DNA of 64,000 nt from Coenobita brevimanus (taxonomy: Eukaryota; Arthropoda; Malacostraca; Decapoda; Coenobitidae): contig CM064732.1 in assembly GCA_032717465.1 (NCBI GenBank), positions 24,002,567-24,066,566 on the forward strand, in the 5' to 3' direction. The notes below the pieces were generated by a model that had not been told where the DNA came from, ran no database searches, and saw only the letters and a list, made by a program, of their open reading frames with translations. Positions within the stretch are counted from its first letter, which is position 1. Each line of letters starts with the position of its first letter. This document shows, one piece after another, positions 23,148 through 35,224 of the stretch. The position numbers were made by a program, and so were the translations under genes.

Positions 23148-23372
23148 CGTCAGTCGTGCAAGGAGTAGCCAGTAACCTATTAATACCTTACTTCTGTATA
23201 ATAAAACTTTGTCAGTCTTGCAAACAGCAGCCTTAATACCCTACTTCATTATAATATAACTCAGTCAGCTGTGCAAACAGTAGCCTATTAGTACCGTACT
23301 TACGTTTCATGAAACTTGGTCAGTTTTTGCAAACAGTAGCTTATTATTAACGTACTTCTAAAATAAAAACGT
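23148..23372 (+). repeat. Minisatellite, ~55-62 bp unit, four copies
   Basis: Four units share the order AACTT.GTCAG, GTGCAAACAGTAGCC, TATTA.TACC.TACTTC and TATAATAAAA. They differ by roughly a fifth of positions. Confidence 0.75.
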
Positions 23373-24358
23373 TTCCATAAATATATTTTGCCAGTACCCA
23401 AAGTTCATATGTTGTATTAGAAATTTTGATTTGTTTCAAAGAAGCATGAGTAATGGTAGTTATCATTTTTTAAATAGGCTCTTTCGAAATCCTCCCATCG
23501 ACAGAAGCAGCCTGACATACCAGTAGTTTGCTTCAATTGTGATAATATTACGGCGTATCAGTAATGAACAACTAAGAGTGACTATAACAATAAGATTTCT
23601 GTGATTATTAGATTTACATATGACATGTAGAATGGTAGGTGACGTGGTAATACAGATATTGTGAACTGCAGAATTAATGTTGTGTTTATGCACCCTACAA
23701 AACTTACTAATTTACCAGTACTGCATTATTCATGATGCCATTTTTTTTATTCACTCGTGTTTTAGAGATATTTCATTTTACTCTGGATCATTTTTTGTCA
23801 TATTAATGCACTAACTGGGCAGGGAACAAATTTTCTTTTTCATCACATCCCAGTCAGGCCGGTTGGTTGTGATCCTCGTGTCTCAATGTGTGCTTCAGTC
23901 TGATGTAAGTCCCAGGTTACACAGTCACGGATTGTGTGATATAATCCACTGACTTGAATATAACTAAATCCTAGGTTATATTCCGGGATCGAATAATCAC
24001 CAATCCTTTCCTTGAACCAGCCTCATACCTCAGGATTAAACCGTCGTCTTGAATTTGGACACAATAGTTTTATTTAGCAAATATTAAATTGTTGTACCAA
24101 GTTGCCTATCCCCTGGCTCCTACGTTCCTCGTGGGGCGACATAGGAGTGGATGATGGATGGATGAATGTACAGTACATAACTTCTGACTGAGTGGTGGCA
24201 GAGATTGTGATGGTAATAGTGATGCTGAGGATGATAATGAAGGTGATTGTGTTGATGTTTATTGGAGCAACACAGGTCTTCCAGCATCTTCATTACGGCG
24301 GATCTCGGTACAGCTCAGTGAAACCGTCCGGAGGTAGCAAGTTCTTTTTCTCCTCAAC

Positions 24359-24359
<1 letters not shown>
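23373..24359. other. Unassigned DNA; repeat D tail at 24115-24172
   Basis: The only recognised element is the TATCCCCTGGCTCCTACG / GTTCCTCGTGGGGCGACATAG / GGATGATGGATGG tail of repeat D at about 24105-24172. The rest has no supported gene. Confidence 0.45.

Positions 24360-24362
<3 letters not shown>

Positions 24363-24409
<47 letters not shown>
24363..24409. repeat. (GA)n microsatellite
   Basis: About 23 GA units. Confidence 0.97.
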
Positions 24410-24415
<6 letters not shown>

Positions 24416-24573
24416 GCATACTGAAGGTTGGTTAGAAATTGTCCCTTAACGCCTATTATAAAGCCGATAGTATTTCCCAGGATCCTGTGACGACTTTATT
24501 TTTTTTTAACTGGTTTAGCAGGAAAAATACTAACAAAAAAAATCGGTTGTCGGTTTGTTATGATCCCCCCCCA

Positions 24574-24650
<77 letters not shown>

Positions 24651-24675
24651 TGCATGCGCGCGCGCGCGCGTGTGC

Positions 24676-24741
<66 letters not shown>

Positions 24742-24765
24742 GCGCGTGTGTGCGCGCGCGCGCGC
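24574..24765. repeat. 192-bp compound alternating purine/pyrimidine tract
   Basis: Successive (GT)n, (TA)n, (GTAT)n, (GC)n, (GT)n and (GC)n blocks. Every base alternates purine and pyrimidine without a break from 24574 to 24765. The GC blocks at 24655-24670 and 24752-24765 are classical Z-DNA formers. Confidence 0.95.
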
Positions 24766-24829
24766 TCCTCCTACCCCACCCCCACATAAAACACACCTCC
24801 ACTGCGGTGTCGCACTGTATGTAATTTGT

Positions 24830-25800
24830 AAGGCTTAATGTGAATATATGGGACCCTCAATGTGGCACGCTTCTGCAGGGTTATTCCACGGCTTTCCACT
24901 ATATTAAGTTGGAATGAAATATGTCCTCTGTGTTTTATGACATGAGGCTGGACCCAATGTTGTGGAATCCTTAAGTGCAATGTGTCTTTTGTTTTATATT
25001 TTCTATTAGCTGAGGATTATACATGTTCCGTCTGTTTTGGGCCACGGGGTTGAAGCCATTGATCCGTAATCCTTCACTAAGATGTCTTTTGTATTAATCC
25101 TTGTTTTTTTTTCGACTAGAGAATTATGTGAGTCCCTGGTCTCTTGTTTCATTCTTGCTATGGCCTGAGTTAGGCTACCGCACATCATGTAACGAACTGA
25201 AATGACTGTAACATGTTTTAATTAACCACCACTAAGATAATTATGCGTGCCCCGTGATTTAAACGTTCATGCTATATTCTATTTTGTTTTGTTCCTGCTA
25301 CCGCCAGAGGAGTACGTATATCCCTTTTTATTACGCTGCAACGTGCATGGACAGATTTATATTTGTTTTATTCTCGGTACCACCACAAGACTATTTTTCA
25401 CTCCTCTGTATGATATAATGGGGCTGAAGCTACTTTTTGACAAATTGTTTTATTCTTACTACAGCCAGAGAGTTATGCATGTCACGGTGTGAAGCCTTTG
25501 TTACTAATTCGTGCAAACTTGTTATTAATACCAATGGAGTTTGTGTGATCTGCGCAAAAAAAACTACGAGGTTGATGTGATTGCTTTAGACACCATCATC
25601 ACGATTGTAATCACCTACATTACTCTTCATACCGCCAGAGGACTTGTACATTGTAGAATAGACCACTCATTGTGGACTGGACTGGAAGCTACGTTCGTTA
25701 AACCATCAGTATGGAGGGAGTCGTTTCCTCTACTCATCTTTTCGACGGACGATTTTATTCAGCATAGGAAAGACCACGCATAGTGAAGAAGTTATTCATC
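24830..25800. repeat. Degenerate satellite-like region
   Basis: A loosely repeated segment, roughly 80-180 bp apart, reads TTGTTTTATTCTTGCTACCGCCAGAGGA.T (in parts) followed by CATG/TATG and a GGGCTGAAGCC string. Recognisable cores lie near 25000, 25145, 25285, 25365, 25445 and 25620. The reverse complement (GGTAGCAAGAATAAAACAA) occurs at 6581 and relatives at 4646, 10170 and 27867. It is too diverged to define a unit by eye. Confidence 0.45.
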
Positions 25801-26185
25801 TGAGTGCTAGGAGTACATTATGGTAGAGAAAATCGTTCAGTGTTAACCTGAATAAGGTACTAAAATGCGACTGTGGCAAATAAATGGTAAATCAAGCTTG
25901 TTTTTTCCGTTTTGACTGCATGGATATCACTCATATGAACAAAATCGATTCGCATTAGATAAGTAACACCTTCTGTCTGAACACGTATATTGGATTATAA
26001 TCGTTCTGCTTCCAGACGAGTTTATTAACCATTGGGTAGATTATTCGAACCGGAGGGATTAGAGGTAGCCTTCAGTAACTCCAACCCTGGTGGCGCTCGT
26101 AAGGTAAATAAAATAGTTCGGTATCAGCAAGAGTTTAACATAAATCACGTCTTCGGGCTGAAGTTATACAAATGATTAAATAAAT
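25801..26185. other. Unassigned DNA
   Basis: No element or gene recognised. Confidence 0.35.
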
Positions 26186-26515
26186 TTTAGGGAGGTGAGG
26201 GCTCCCATCGTCCACGCGCTTCATGTAGTGACAACACTAACCGACAAACTAAATAATTTTTTGTCACCTAGGAAATCATTCAACTATGTTAAGAGGAAGC
26301 CGTATAATCAAATGATGCCATGTGGCCTAGTAAATTAAAGAACTCAAACTGGGTCTTTCCTGTAAGAGTTTACGTCCTTGGGTTATTGCTCACATCCTCG
26401 GGGTAAGTGAGGTTGGTTTCCCGCACTTTAAGGGTTGGGACTGATTAATTCAACCCAGGCCACTGCGCTTCTAATGGGGCGAAAAGGTTTGGCTGGTGAA
26501 TGAATGAATGAAAAA
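26186..26515 (+). repeat. Repeat D copy 2 (degenerate, full length)
   Basis: The head GGTGAGGGCTCCCATCGTCC / GCTTCATGTAGTG, the middle GGGTTATTGCTCACATCCTC / GGGTAAGTGAGG, and the tail CTAATGGGGCGAAAAGG...GAATGAATGAATG follow the same order as the copy at 51.5 kb. Confidence 0.55.
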
Positions 26516-27395
26516 TCAAGCAATCCATTGATTAAAAAACTGGAGAGCTTTTGAGGTGTTTCTGTTGGAGCCACCTTGGACGAACCCTGGTATTACAGTA
26601 GGCGTCTGGCTGTGGACAGTCTGGATTATGAAATGCATACTGTGCAGATACCTCTGTGCCGTATTATCTGAATTGGCATCGCGAAGAAGTAAGCAAGCCC
26701 ATAAGTTTTGACGATCATTTTGTGGAACAACTGTAATTCTTATATGTGATCAGCCGGAATCTCACATTATAGAGTGCAGTTAGCAGTTAAAAAAGAAAAA
26801 AAATGTCATGTTCTGTCATCATCGTACTCTTCAGGAATTATCGACAAAAAATTGTGCCATTCAGTATTGTTATGGTCCTTTGTGTATGAGTGGATGTCGT
26901 CAGTGCATCAGCTCGAGGATGTCTTTTTTCATTTTGTTCTTGCTATGCCAGACCCCTCCACTCAGTTTTAGGGACCCACCTTGCAGTTAATTAATGAACA
27001 GGTACAAAATAGGGAAAGTAGCCATTTTTGCACTTATCAATGGTTTTCATCTCAGTATCTAAATCTTCTAGTTTGAATTATCGCTCTAAAGCTGAACAAC
27101 ATAGTCTGATGGAAACAGATATTAAATGGAAAAAAAAAAGTTATCCTACTGAAGGGGAAAATGTTTATTAAAATACTTTGGAGACCCCCTTAGAGTGGAG
27201 TGCAATGAAGGCTACCCCTAAATCCTCCATTTCGAAACCTTTCCCTCAGCCTGAATGAAATCGTTCTAGTGTTACCAAGAATATACTGTAAAATGCAGCA
27301 TGTAATTGAAGAGAGTGAATGATTAATAATAATGTTCATGGTTATGATTGTAGGGATGTACTATGAAGGAGAACTATTCATACTCGTACATATAC
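26516..27395. other. Unassigned DNA
   Basis: No supported gene. GTTACCAAGAATATACTG near 27270 is another weak match to the satellite-like motif. Confidence 0.35.
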
Positions 27396-27397
27396 TA

Positions 27398-27669
27398 TGG
27401 GTCACAAAAGTATCGGTGCACAACATGCGTAAAACATTTGGGACCACAGAACGAAGGTCACTGAACTATTAGTCACGTTGGTAGCCCTGGTGTCGGGAGG
27501 TGTTATATATCGCCAACTAGCAATATCCTCTTGCAAACGCATAGCAAATACTATGTTTATATAAACAGATATTATTCATACACAATGAGATGCTGGTAAA
27601 CATCAGCAGCTGATCCAATGTTTTCGGTAGCATATAGGGCCCCCTGTGCGCCGATACTATAGCGACCCA
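27398..27669. mobile_element. Mariner-type MITE, 272 bp
   Basis: Terminal inverted repeats of about 26 bp read TGGGTCAC.AAAGTATCGGTGCACA on the left. On the right, as reverse complement, they read TGGGTCGCTATAGTATCGGCGCACA. A TA flanks each side (27396-27397, 27670-27671). There is no coding capacity. TIR length, TA target and size fit a non-autonomous Tc1/mariner element. Confidence 0.78.
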
Positions 27670-28429
27670 TAATACATACATTATTCATGAATTTTCTTGG
27701 CACCAACATTTCACATCGTTAATCCCTTCAAGCAGAGGGCTTCGTTTTTATTCCTGGCACTCCCAAGGTAATTTATTTGGCTTGGGAAAAATGGAGGGTC
27801 AGAGCGACGTTTATTTACTCAGGTGCTACAATAGCCATTGCAGTGTTTGAATAAAATCACCTGGAGGTAACAAGAATAAAATTGAAATTACTGTTTCGTA
27901 GTGATACAGTTAATGAACTTAGATCATTATTAAATTCCATATGCACAATAAGCCTAAATTACCTCCATAGAATACCCATTACCCATTACACCTGAGAATA
28001 CCACAATACACTCACGTTTACCCATTACAGCCAATAAAATTCTCCCTACACTCACGCTTAATTGTTGCATCAATGAAATCCTCTAAGCACTCACATCTAT
28101 CCATCACATCCAGGAATACCTCCATAAACTCACATATAGGCCTACCCATTAGCTTAAGTCCTTTTATACCATCATTCATTCACATTTACCCAATAGACCT
28201 AAAATACCTGTATGTAATCACGTTTACCTAATGCATCTGAAAATATTCCAGTATACTCACATAACTATTACAAATGCTCGTGGGCCCTTCGGGCCCTCTC
28301 GCACTTGCTCCTGTGGAGGGCTCTCACGTTGCGCACTCACTTCTGGTGCTTTGCACTCGTTTCTTCGTGCTTCTTACTCGTTTCCTCGCACTTCGCACGC
28401 ACGTTGCAATTAATTCAGGTAATCCGAGT

Positions 28430-28680
28430 CACGTTTATGTGCTGTTCTAGTCTAACGTTGTCACTATTGGCCGTCAAGGCGACATCGAAGGGCCCATGAT
28501 GGTCCGTTTATGTGCTGTTCTAGTCTAACATTGTCACTTGGATTTTTTGCAGCTAACCAATTGATCGTGTTATTTGCAGCTTCGGGAATGAAACCCAAGT
28601 TGTCCGCACACAAGTCTGAGATATTAACCATTCGGCCACGGCAACCGACCGGGCGCTGGGAGCAGCTTTTTTTGGTCATA
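28430..28680 (-). mobile_element. tRNA-derived SINE (Leu/Ser-like head), degenerate
   Basis: On the minus strand the head at 28642-28579 reads GCCGTGGCCGAATGGTTAAT, then CTCAGACTTG, with a B-box-like GGGTTTCATTCCCG. That order matches a type II tRNA (A box TGGCCGAATGG, B box GGTTTCATTCC). Downstream is a 73-bp direct duplication (GTTTATGTGCTGTTCTAGTC at 28433 and 28506). It could instead be a tRNA pseudogene with unrelated flanks. Confidence 0.55.
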
Positions 28681-28934
28681 ATTTGATTTTTGTTTTTCAC
28701 ATCAGCGATTTTTTTGCGATTTTTTTGCCAATTTTGGTGCGATTTGAATGTGTAGGTTCGGCTGCCCAAAATATACACACACACAGACACACGGCTACTG
28801 CTATAGTATATTAGATATCTAAGAATATCTCTAAACATTTACATTTACCCTTACGTGTTACGAGTAATAACCAGATACTCGTTCATAATCACACAATACA
28901 ACTAAGCGTTCCATCATACAGTCATCTCTACCTG

Positions 28935-29310
28935 TCTGTCTACCTATTGCCAGAGCCTTAATCCCGTAAGGGATGGCCATAAACAAATCGCCTCCATGTC
29001 GCCCTGTCCCCTGCCATTTCATTGCCCAGCTCACACACCCCTCTCTCATATACCTTTCCACTCCATCCCTCCAACTCATCCTTGGTCTCCCCCTCCCTCT
29101 CCCCCCTCCACCTCTCTCACATACACTCTCCTCGCCAGTCTCTCACTCTCCATCCTCTTCACATGGCCGAACCACCTCAGTGTGTTTCTCCTAACTCTTC
29201 CTATCATATCCACATCCACACCACAACGCTCCTTCATTTCCTCATTTGTCAGTCTGTCTCTCCATGTGACTCCACATGCTCCTGTCAAATAACTCATTTC
29301 CACTTCTCAA
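28935..29310 (-). mobile_element. RTE-like LINE 3' fragment (copy 2)
   Basis: Minus-strand reading gives MEMSYLTGACGVTWRDRL, then GVDVDMIGRVRRNTLRWFGH and RLARRVYVREVEGG, a frame change, and GVERYMREGC to the stop. It is collinear with 17000-17252 plus 20604-20735 of the main copy, and joins without the palindromic insert. That confirms the pre-insertion structure. The 5' end is truncated. The 3' end is a short TGTC/TACC tail. Confidence 0.88.
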
Positions 29311-29514
29311 CCCATACACTAAAAATGTATTAAAACTCTCAGATACAGCCAGTATACTAAGGAATATATCCATACACTGTCATTTACTCATTAAGCAAGA
29401 AAATGCCTCTATTTATTTATACACATATACACCATACCTGGGATTATCATTACTCTGATATTTACACGCTGTACTTAAAATACCTTCGAACTTTCATATA
29501 TTATACCCAACAAG

Positions 29515-30205
29515 CAGGGGTACCCCACTTTCCCCGGGCCAAAGAGGCGAACACTCTAATCCTATTTGTTCTACTTCAGTCTTTATTTCTACTCCATATA
29601 GACCATGTACCTCTTATGCTTTTGAAGAAGGATTATAAGAGATCCACGAACTTTCTGTTTTAGCTTTCAGAGACTAACACACTGCATTTGTGTGAACTTG
29701 TTTACTATTACTGGTGACATTGAATGACCTACGACCAGTGACCATAAATGACCTCGGAGGTTAACCTCACATAGCCTTTGTCCGAACTGAAGGTCATGAG
29801 AGTTTCCATGCCAAAAATTGGGCTGCAGGAGTACCCGGCGTTGCCCCGGCCAAAAAGGTGAACACTCTATCGGTGACCTCAAATGATCCAGATCTGAATT
29901 TTCGAGGGGAAACCCTGTAAAGATTGGCCTCAGCATCTCTAGCAACCAGTGCCGGTTTTCAAAAGTGTCTCCTTGCTTTCCCAGTGGCTCGATGGAATTG
30001 AATGAAAGATTGCATGTTTATAGACACTGACTAATACTACAAGTTTCTACATTTCACCTATGTGCTACATTGACCAGGTCAGTGGTCAAAGGTCATCAAA
30101 TGTGACAATGGTGAAAATAAAAATTACAACTGCTGGTTCAAAATGCTATGGTTCCGAAGATTATTAAGCTAGGGACGTGTTTTTTTGGGTGGAATGTTGC
30201 ATTGG
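29515..30205 (+). repeat. Repeat E, first part
   Basis: A dispersed repeat with the landmarks GTACCC.GCGTTGCCCCGGCC, GTGGCTCGATGGAATTGAATG, ATAGACACTGACTAATACTA, AGTGGTCAAAGGTCATCAAA and GAAGATTATTAAGCTAGGGA. It repeats at 30498-30880 with about 80% similarity by eye. It is interrupted at 30206-30489 by a hAT-type MITE. Confidence 0.65.
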
Positions 30206-30489
30206 CACGGCTGGATTAAACATGTGGGAGGCCCGGGGCCCGCTTGGAAGGGAGGCCCCCTTTCCAACTCCCCCAATGGCATACACCACAGACTGGTAAC
30301 CTAAATCCTAATATATAAATAGGACACTTTTAGTTAGGAAATACTGAACGGGGACTATTCATCCAGTGCTGTAATATGTAATGCATAAACACGAAATGAA
30401 ATGAACACAAGTTGCTCTGGTGGGAGGCCCCCTCTTGGTGGGTGGCCCAGGGCCCGGGCCCCTTGGGCCCCCCCCTTAATTCGGCGGTG
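30206..30489. mobile_element. hAT-type MITE, 284 bp
   Basis: Flanked by an exact 8-bp duplication TGCATTGG (30198-30205 and 30490-30497), the hAT target length. The termini are inverted: CACGGCTGGATTAA on the left and CACCGCCGAATTAA on the right (reverse complement). The interior is GC-rich and near both ends has GGGCCC/GGCCCGGG-type palindromes. No coding capacity. Removing it restores the surrounding repeat E. Confidence 0.85.
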
Positions 30490-30497
30490 TGCATTGG

Positions 30498-30880
30498 AGT
30501 ACCCCCATACAAAAATTACATTCAGCGTCGAAACTCACTTCCAGTCGCTGGCAGCACCACCTAGAATTTGTACCTCTGGTGGACCATTATGCAGATTTCA
30601 AGTTCCCTAGCTCCACAGTGGGTGGATGGAATCGAATGAAATTTTGCATGCTTATAGACGGTAATAAGTACTACAAGTGTGCTTCATACATGCATGACCT
30701 AAATCAGCCAGGTCAGGGGTCAAAGGTCATCATGTGCAGGAAATATGAAAAGCGCTAAAATTACAACCTTGCTCGCACGAACTGCTAATGCCCTGAAGAT
30801 TATTAAGCAAGGGCCATGATTCTTGGGTGGAATGTTGCACTGGAGTGACACCATATAGAAACCGTTTTTTCATGTCGAAA
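30498..30880 (+). repeat. Repeat E, second unit
   Basis: Repeats the order of 29960-30210: GGGTGGATGGAATCGAATGA, TTATAGACGGTAATAAGTAC, CAGGTCAGGGGTCAAAGGTC, GAAGATTATTAAGCAAGGGC and GGGTGGAATGTTGCACTGG. It contains a perfect-spacing GGGTCAAAGGTCA direct repeat. Confidence 0.65.
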
Positions 30881-32030
30881 CTCCTTGCGTTCATTGACAA
30901 AGCCTGGTCTGCTTAGAGCAACCGATCATTCCCTACCGGCTTGTTTTATTCATTTCTTTATCCACTCATATACTCGTGCACCTAGGAATGTCCACCATTC
31001 AGACCTCATTCACATCCTGCCACTTTTTTTTTTTTTTACTCTTCTTTCCATTTCAGGGGGCTCAACACTGAGAGACTATCTAATGGCTTCCTGTATCTCA
31101 AGCAGCCATTTACTACGCGGTATAGTAATCAAATAATGGAGTGATGAGCACCGTACTATGATACCTCTATATGGGTGGAGAGACTCAAATGTGATGTTCA
31201 TCCGGGAACTAAACCTCCAAAGTCCCTCCCATGCCTCACTGACGCGAGGCTCTGTCTATCGCTAAGGAAGATCGGTTCACTACACGGGACGGACCTGCAA
31301 GGATGATTGCTTGCCTGCAGTTGATGGTTTTGCGTGGCTTGACAGACCGTGGTCACTCAATAACAATAACAATAACATTCATTTACATCCAATTCGCTCT
31401 AATGCTTCTCATCCACAAAACGTTATGATTCACCCAACCTAGAACCAGCTTGGAAATTTACCAAGTTACAATACAGTTTTTACAAATAAATGTACACTCA
31501 GCATCAAAATGCCTCTCGCCTCCTTCCTCTCTCCACAGACTTACAAAATTAGTGTAGTGGACATGCAGCAAACGATACTTTATGGCACAGATCTGAGGCC
31601 ATATGCAGTCATCAGAGTCGGTTTCTGCGGATTCGCCACACGTATTTTAAGAGTGCGTAGAGAGAAAAGCTGAAGGGGTGACCGGACTATTGATGCCGAC
31701 TATACAGTACACCTACTTATCCCTCACCCGCCACCAGTCAGAAACCTTATCCATCTACACCCCCTTCTGTATAGTCTACCTCTCATATTCATCAAGTATA
31801 TCCTACCGACACCCTACTTGCTGCTTCTCCCACGAGTATTATCATTACTTTTACCCCATCTACAGCTACCCCGACCACTCCGACGCCTCATCCACAACAA
31901 CTTACACCCACATACACCCAATTTATGCACTCTGCCTACAAGGCAAACAAGTTTTCATGAATATATAAGCTAGGCGACGGCTGCATGCTGGGCCAATATG
32001 GGAAATTTGTAGCCAAACATAGTCGTTGTG
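30881..32030. other. Unassigned DNA with an isolated splice-acceptor-like site
   Basis: T-rich run then TTCTTTCCATTTCAG at 31042-31056 followed by GGGGCTCAACACTGAG. There is no donor nearby, and the open frame after it ends after about 26 codons. An (AACAAT)n-like run is at 31360-31376. The 96-codon frame at 31678-31968 (Tyr/Ser/Thr/His-rich) has no recognisable domain. Confidence 0.4.
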
Positions 32031-32280
32031 AGAGAAGGTGGGGGGTAAGGAGGTGGAGGAGAGGGAGAGAAAAGGGGAAGAGTGGAGGAGGAGGAATGAG
32101 AAAGTTAGGGAGAGGTTGAGAAAGAGAGGAAAATGGTTAGGAAGGTTAGGAAGGAAGAGAGGGTTTGGGAATGTGAGAGAGAAGAGGAGAAAGGAAGGAG
32201 AAATAGAAGAAAAGAATGGGAGGATAGAGGTAATAGGAGAAAAAGAAAGGAGAAAAAGAGAGCAGTAAGAAAAAAAAAAA
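32031..32280. repeat. Polypurine tract
   Basis: Plus strand nearly all G and A. Confidence 0.9.
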
Positions 32281-32569
32281 TCTTACGTTTTTTATGACCG
32301 CGGATGTAAAATTCAGAACACACTGATGGAGTGGAAACATAATAAAAGGGCTTTAGTACATGTTCTATCTGGATCATGTTAGTCTTTGTCATCGGGAAAT
32401 GATCTGTTGTGAAGAGTAAATTTGAACGGGCCCGATCATGGAGCATCATCAGTCAGTATCACCACAGTATCACCACACGCAGGGTTTTACAGCTTACTCG
32501 CAGCTGAATAAAATTATCAAGTCTTTGCTGGAATGTGTGCTAGAGTTGTCCTGAATATTAGAGATTGAG

Positions 32570-33120
32570 AACAAGGCTTAGGGACTGAGAGTAGGAAACA
32601 CATGGGTACGAAGAAAAAAGAATGACGAAAAAGATGTCAAAATAATGGACTGGAAAACAGGCAGGTAATACAGAAACGAAAACCAAATCAAAGAATCTGA
32701 GTGAAAATCAGGATTTGATACTGAAAGATTAATATAAAATGAGGAAGGTGAGAAAGATTGAAAAGGAAGTCCGAGAAAGCGAACAAGAGAAAACAAAGTT
32801 GTAACTAGCAACTACGATCAGGTATTAAAGGATAACAGCAAGCAAAATCGGAATTGCATAGAAGCATGGAAGAGAAGTCTGAGAGAGTGGGAAAGGAAAG
32901 AAAATAAAAGAATAATGAAAGATGGGAATATGATTGAGACAGAAGAAATATAGGACGGAGAAAACTCGGAGAATACTGAAGAAGTGGAAAGGACAAAGGA
33001 AGAGGAGGAACAAAAACAACCCAAAAAATTTAGTAACCAAAGAGAATAGCAAAGATGAAGAAAGAAAATACATGACAGGTCTGACAGTGTTGAGAAAAAA
33101 AAAAAAAACTAAGAAGTTAA
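32570..33120. repeat. Purine-rich (A>G) low-complexity region
   Basis: AGAAAG/GAAGA-type composition with scattered T and C. The open frames over it are Lys/Arg/Glu-rich or, on the other strand, Phe/Ser/Leu-rich, with no domain. Confidence 0.75.
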
Positions 33121-33186
33121 GTGAAGAGGACACGAATAAAATTTATAAAGGAAGACAAGTTGAAAACAACAAGAATTCTCTACAGA

Positions 33187-33190
<4 letters not shown>

Positions 33191-33270
<80 letters not shown>
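33191..33270. repeat. (GA)n followed by (CAGA)n
   Basis: (GA)n at 33191-33232 passes directly into CAGA tetranucleotides to 33270. Confidence 0.97.
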
Positions 33271-33274
<4 letters not shown>

Positions 33275-33368
33275 AACAGAGTCAGGGTCTAGGGGGGCGT
33301 TATTGATAAGACAGTGTTGCATATTCAAACTGAATTAACATAAATCACGTCCACTGTGATCACAGGTC

Positions 33369-33369
<1 letters not shown>

Positions 33370-33444
<75 letters not shown>
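33370..33444. repeat. (CA)n microsatellite
   Basis: About 37 AC units. Confidence 0.98.
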
Positions 33445-34779
<1,335 letters not shown>

Positions 34780-35015
34780 CCTCATACAAACAGGAGCGTA
34801 GGGCCCCGGGGCTAGGCAACTAAGCCCCCAAATTGAAGGTAACTGTGATCAGCTTCACGCTTCCCTGAGTGGCATAGCATTACGTGAGCAAGAAACCAAC
34901 ACTACCCCTTAGAAAGAACCTTTTCATGTTCCATCCAGCTGGAGTGCCTTAACCCGGTAAACCACCAAGCGTCATTTGGCTGTATGGTTACCACCCAGCA
35001 TAGGAAATGGTTTCT
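34780..35015 (-). repeat. Repeat D copy 3 (inverted)
   Basis: On the minus strand: CTATGCTGGGTGGTAACCAT, GGCACTCCAGCTGGATGGAA, TTCTTGCTCACGTAATGCTA, GTTGCCTAGCCCCGGGGCCC. This is the middle and tail of the family. It preserves the sequence into which the LINE at 39.9-41.8 kb inserted in copy 4. Confidence 0.7.
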
Positions 35016-35061
35016 TGGGATAACGACTACCATTACGAGTGTCATTCATTGTAAAGTCATC

Positions 35062-35063
<2 letters not shown>

Positions 35064-35122
<59 letters not shown>
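35064..35122. repeat. (GA)n microsatellite
   Basis: About 29 GA units. Confidence 0.98.
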
Positions 35123-35124
<2 letters not shown>

Positions 35125-35190
35125 ACACTGAATGAGGGGATGAGGTGGGGCTGAGTGGAGTCCGCACCTACTACGTCGGTACAATCATTA

Positions 35191-35224
<34 letters not shown>
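35191..35224. repeat. Short (CA)n plus A tract
   Basis: (CA)6-7 then 21 A, directly adjoining the 3' end of the Jockey-type LINE below. The polarity (A on plus) is wrong for that minus-strand LINE's own tail. Confidence 0.9.

Larger units (their letters stand above)
27940..29495 (+). repeat. Minisatellite, ~40-bp unit, interrupted
   Basis: Degenerate units follow ACTCACRTTTACCCATTACA / CCTGAGAATACCTCCATAAA. They are clearest at 27960-28270 (about eight units), reappear at 28830-28900, and again at 29310-29490 (CATACACTGTCATTTACTCA, AATACCTTCG). A tRNA-type SINE and an RTE 3' fragment sit inside the array. Outer limits are approximate. Confidence 0.55.

Noticed and set aside
24574..24765. A CRISPR-like or telomeric array
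   Set aside because: It is a compound simple repeat with no spacers. No array of regularly spaced repeats with unique spacers exists anywhere in the window, and the sequence is eukaryotic.
31042..31136. Possible terminal exon after a good splice acceptor (TTCTTTCCATTTCAG)
   Set aside because: Only about 26 open codons, no polyadenylation context or conserved peptide, and no companion donor. An acceptor alone is common in T-rich DNA.
35191..35224. Poly-A tail of the LINE at 35.2-37.5 kb
   Set aside because: That LINE is on the minus strand, so its tail should be T on the plus strand. The A tract has the wrong polarity and more likely belongs to the adjacent (CA)n or a lost insertion.
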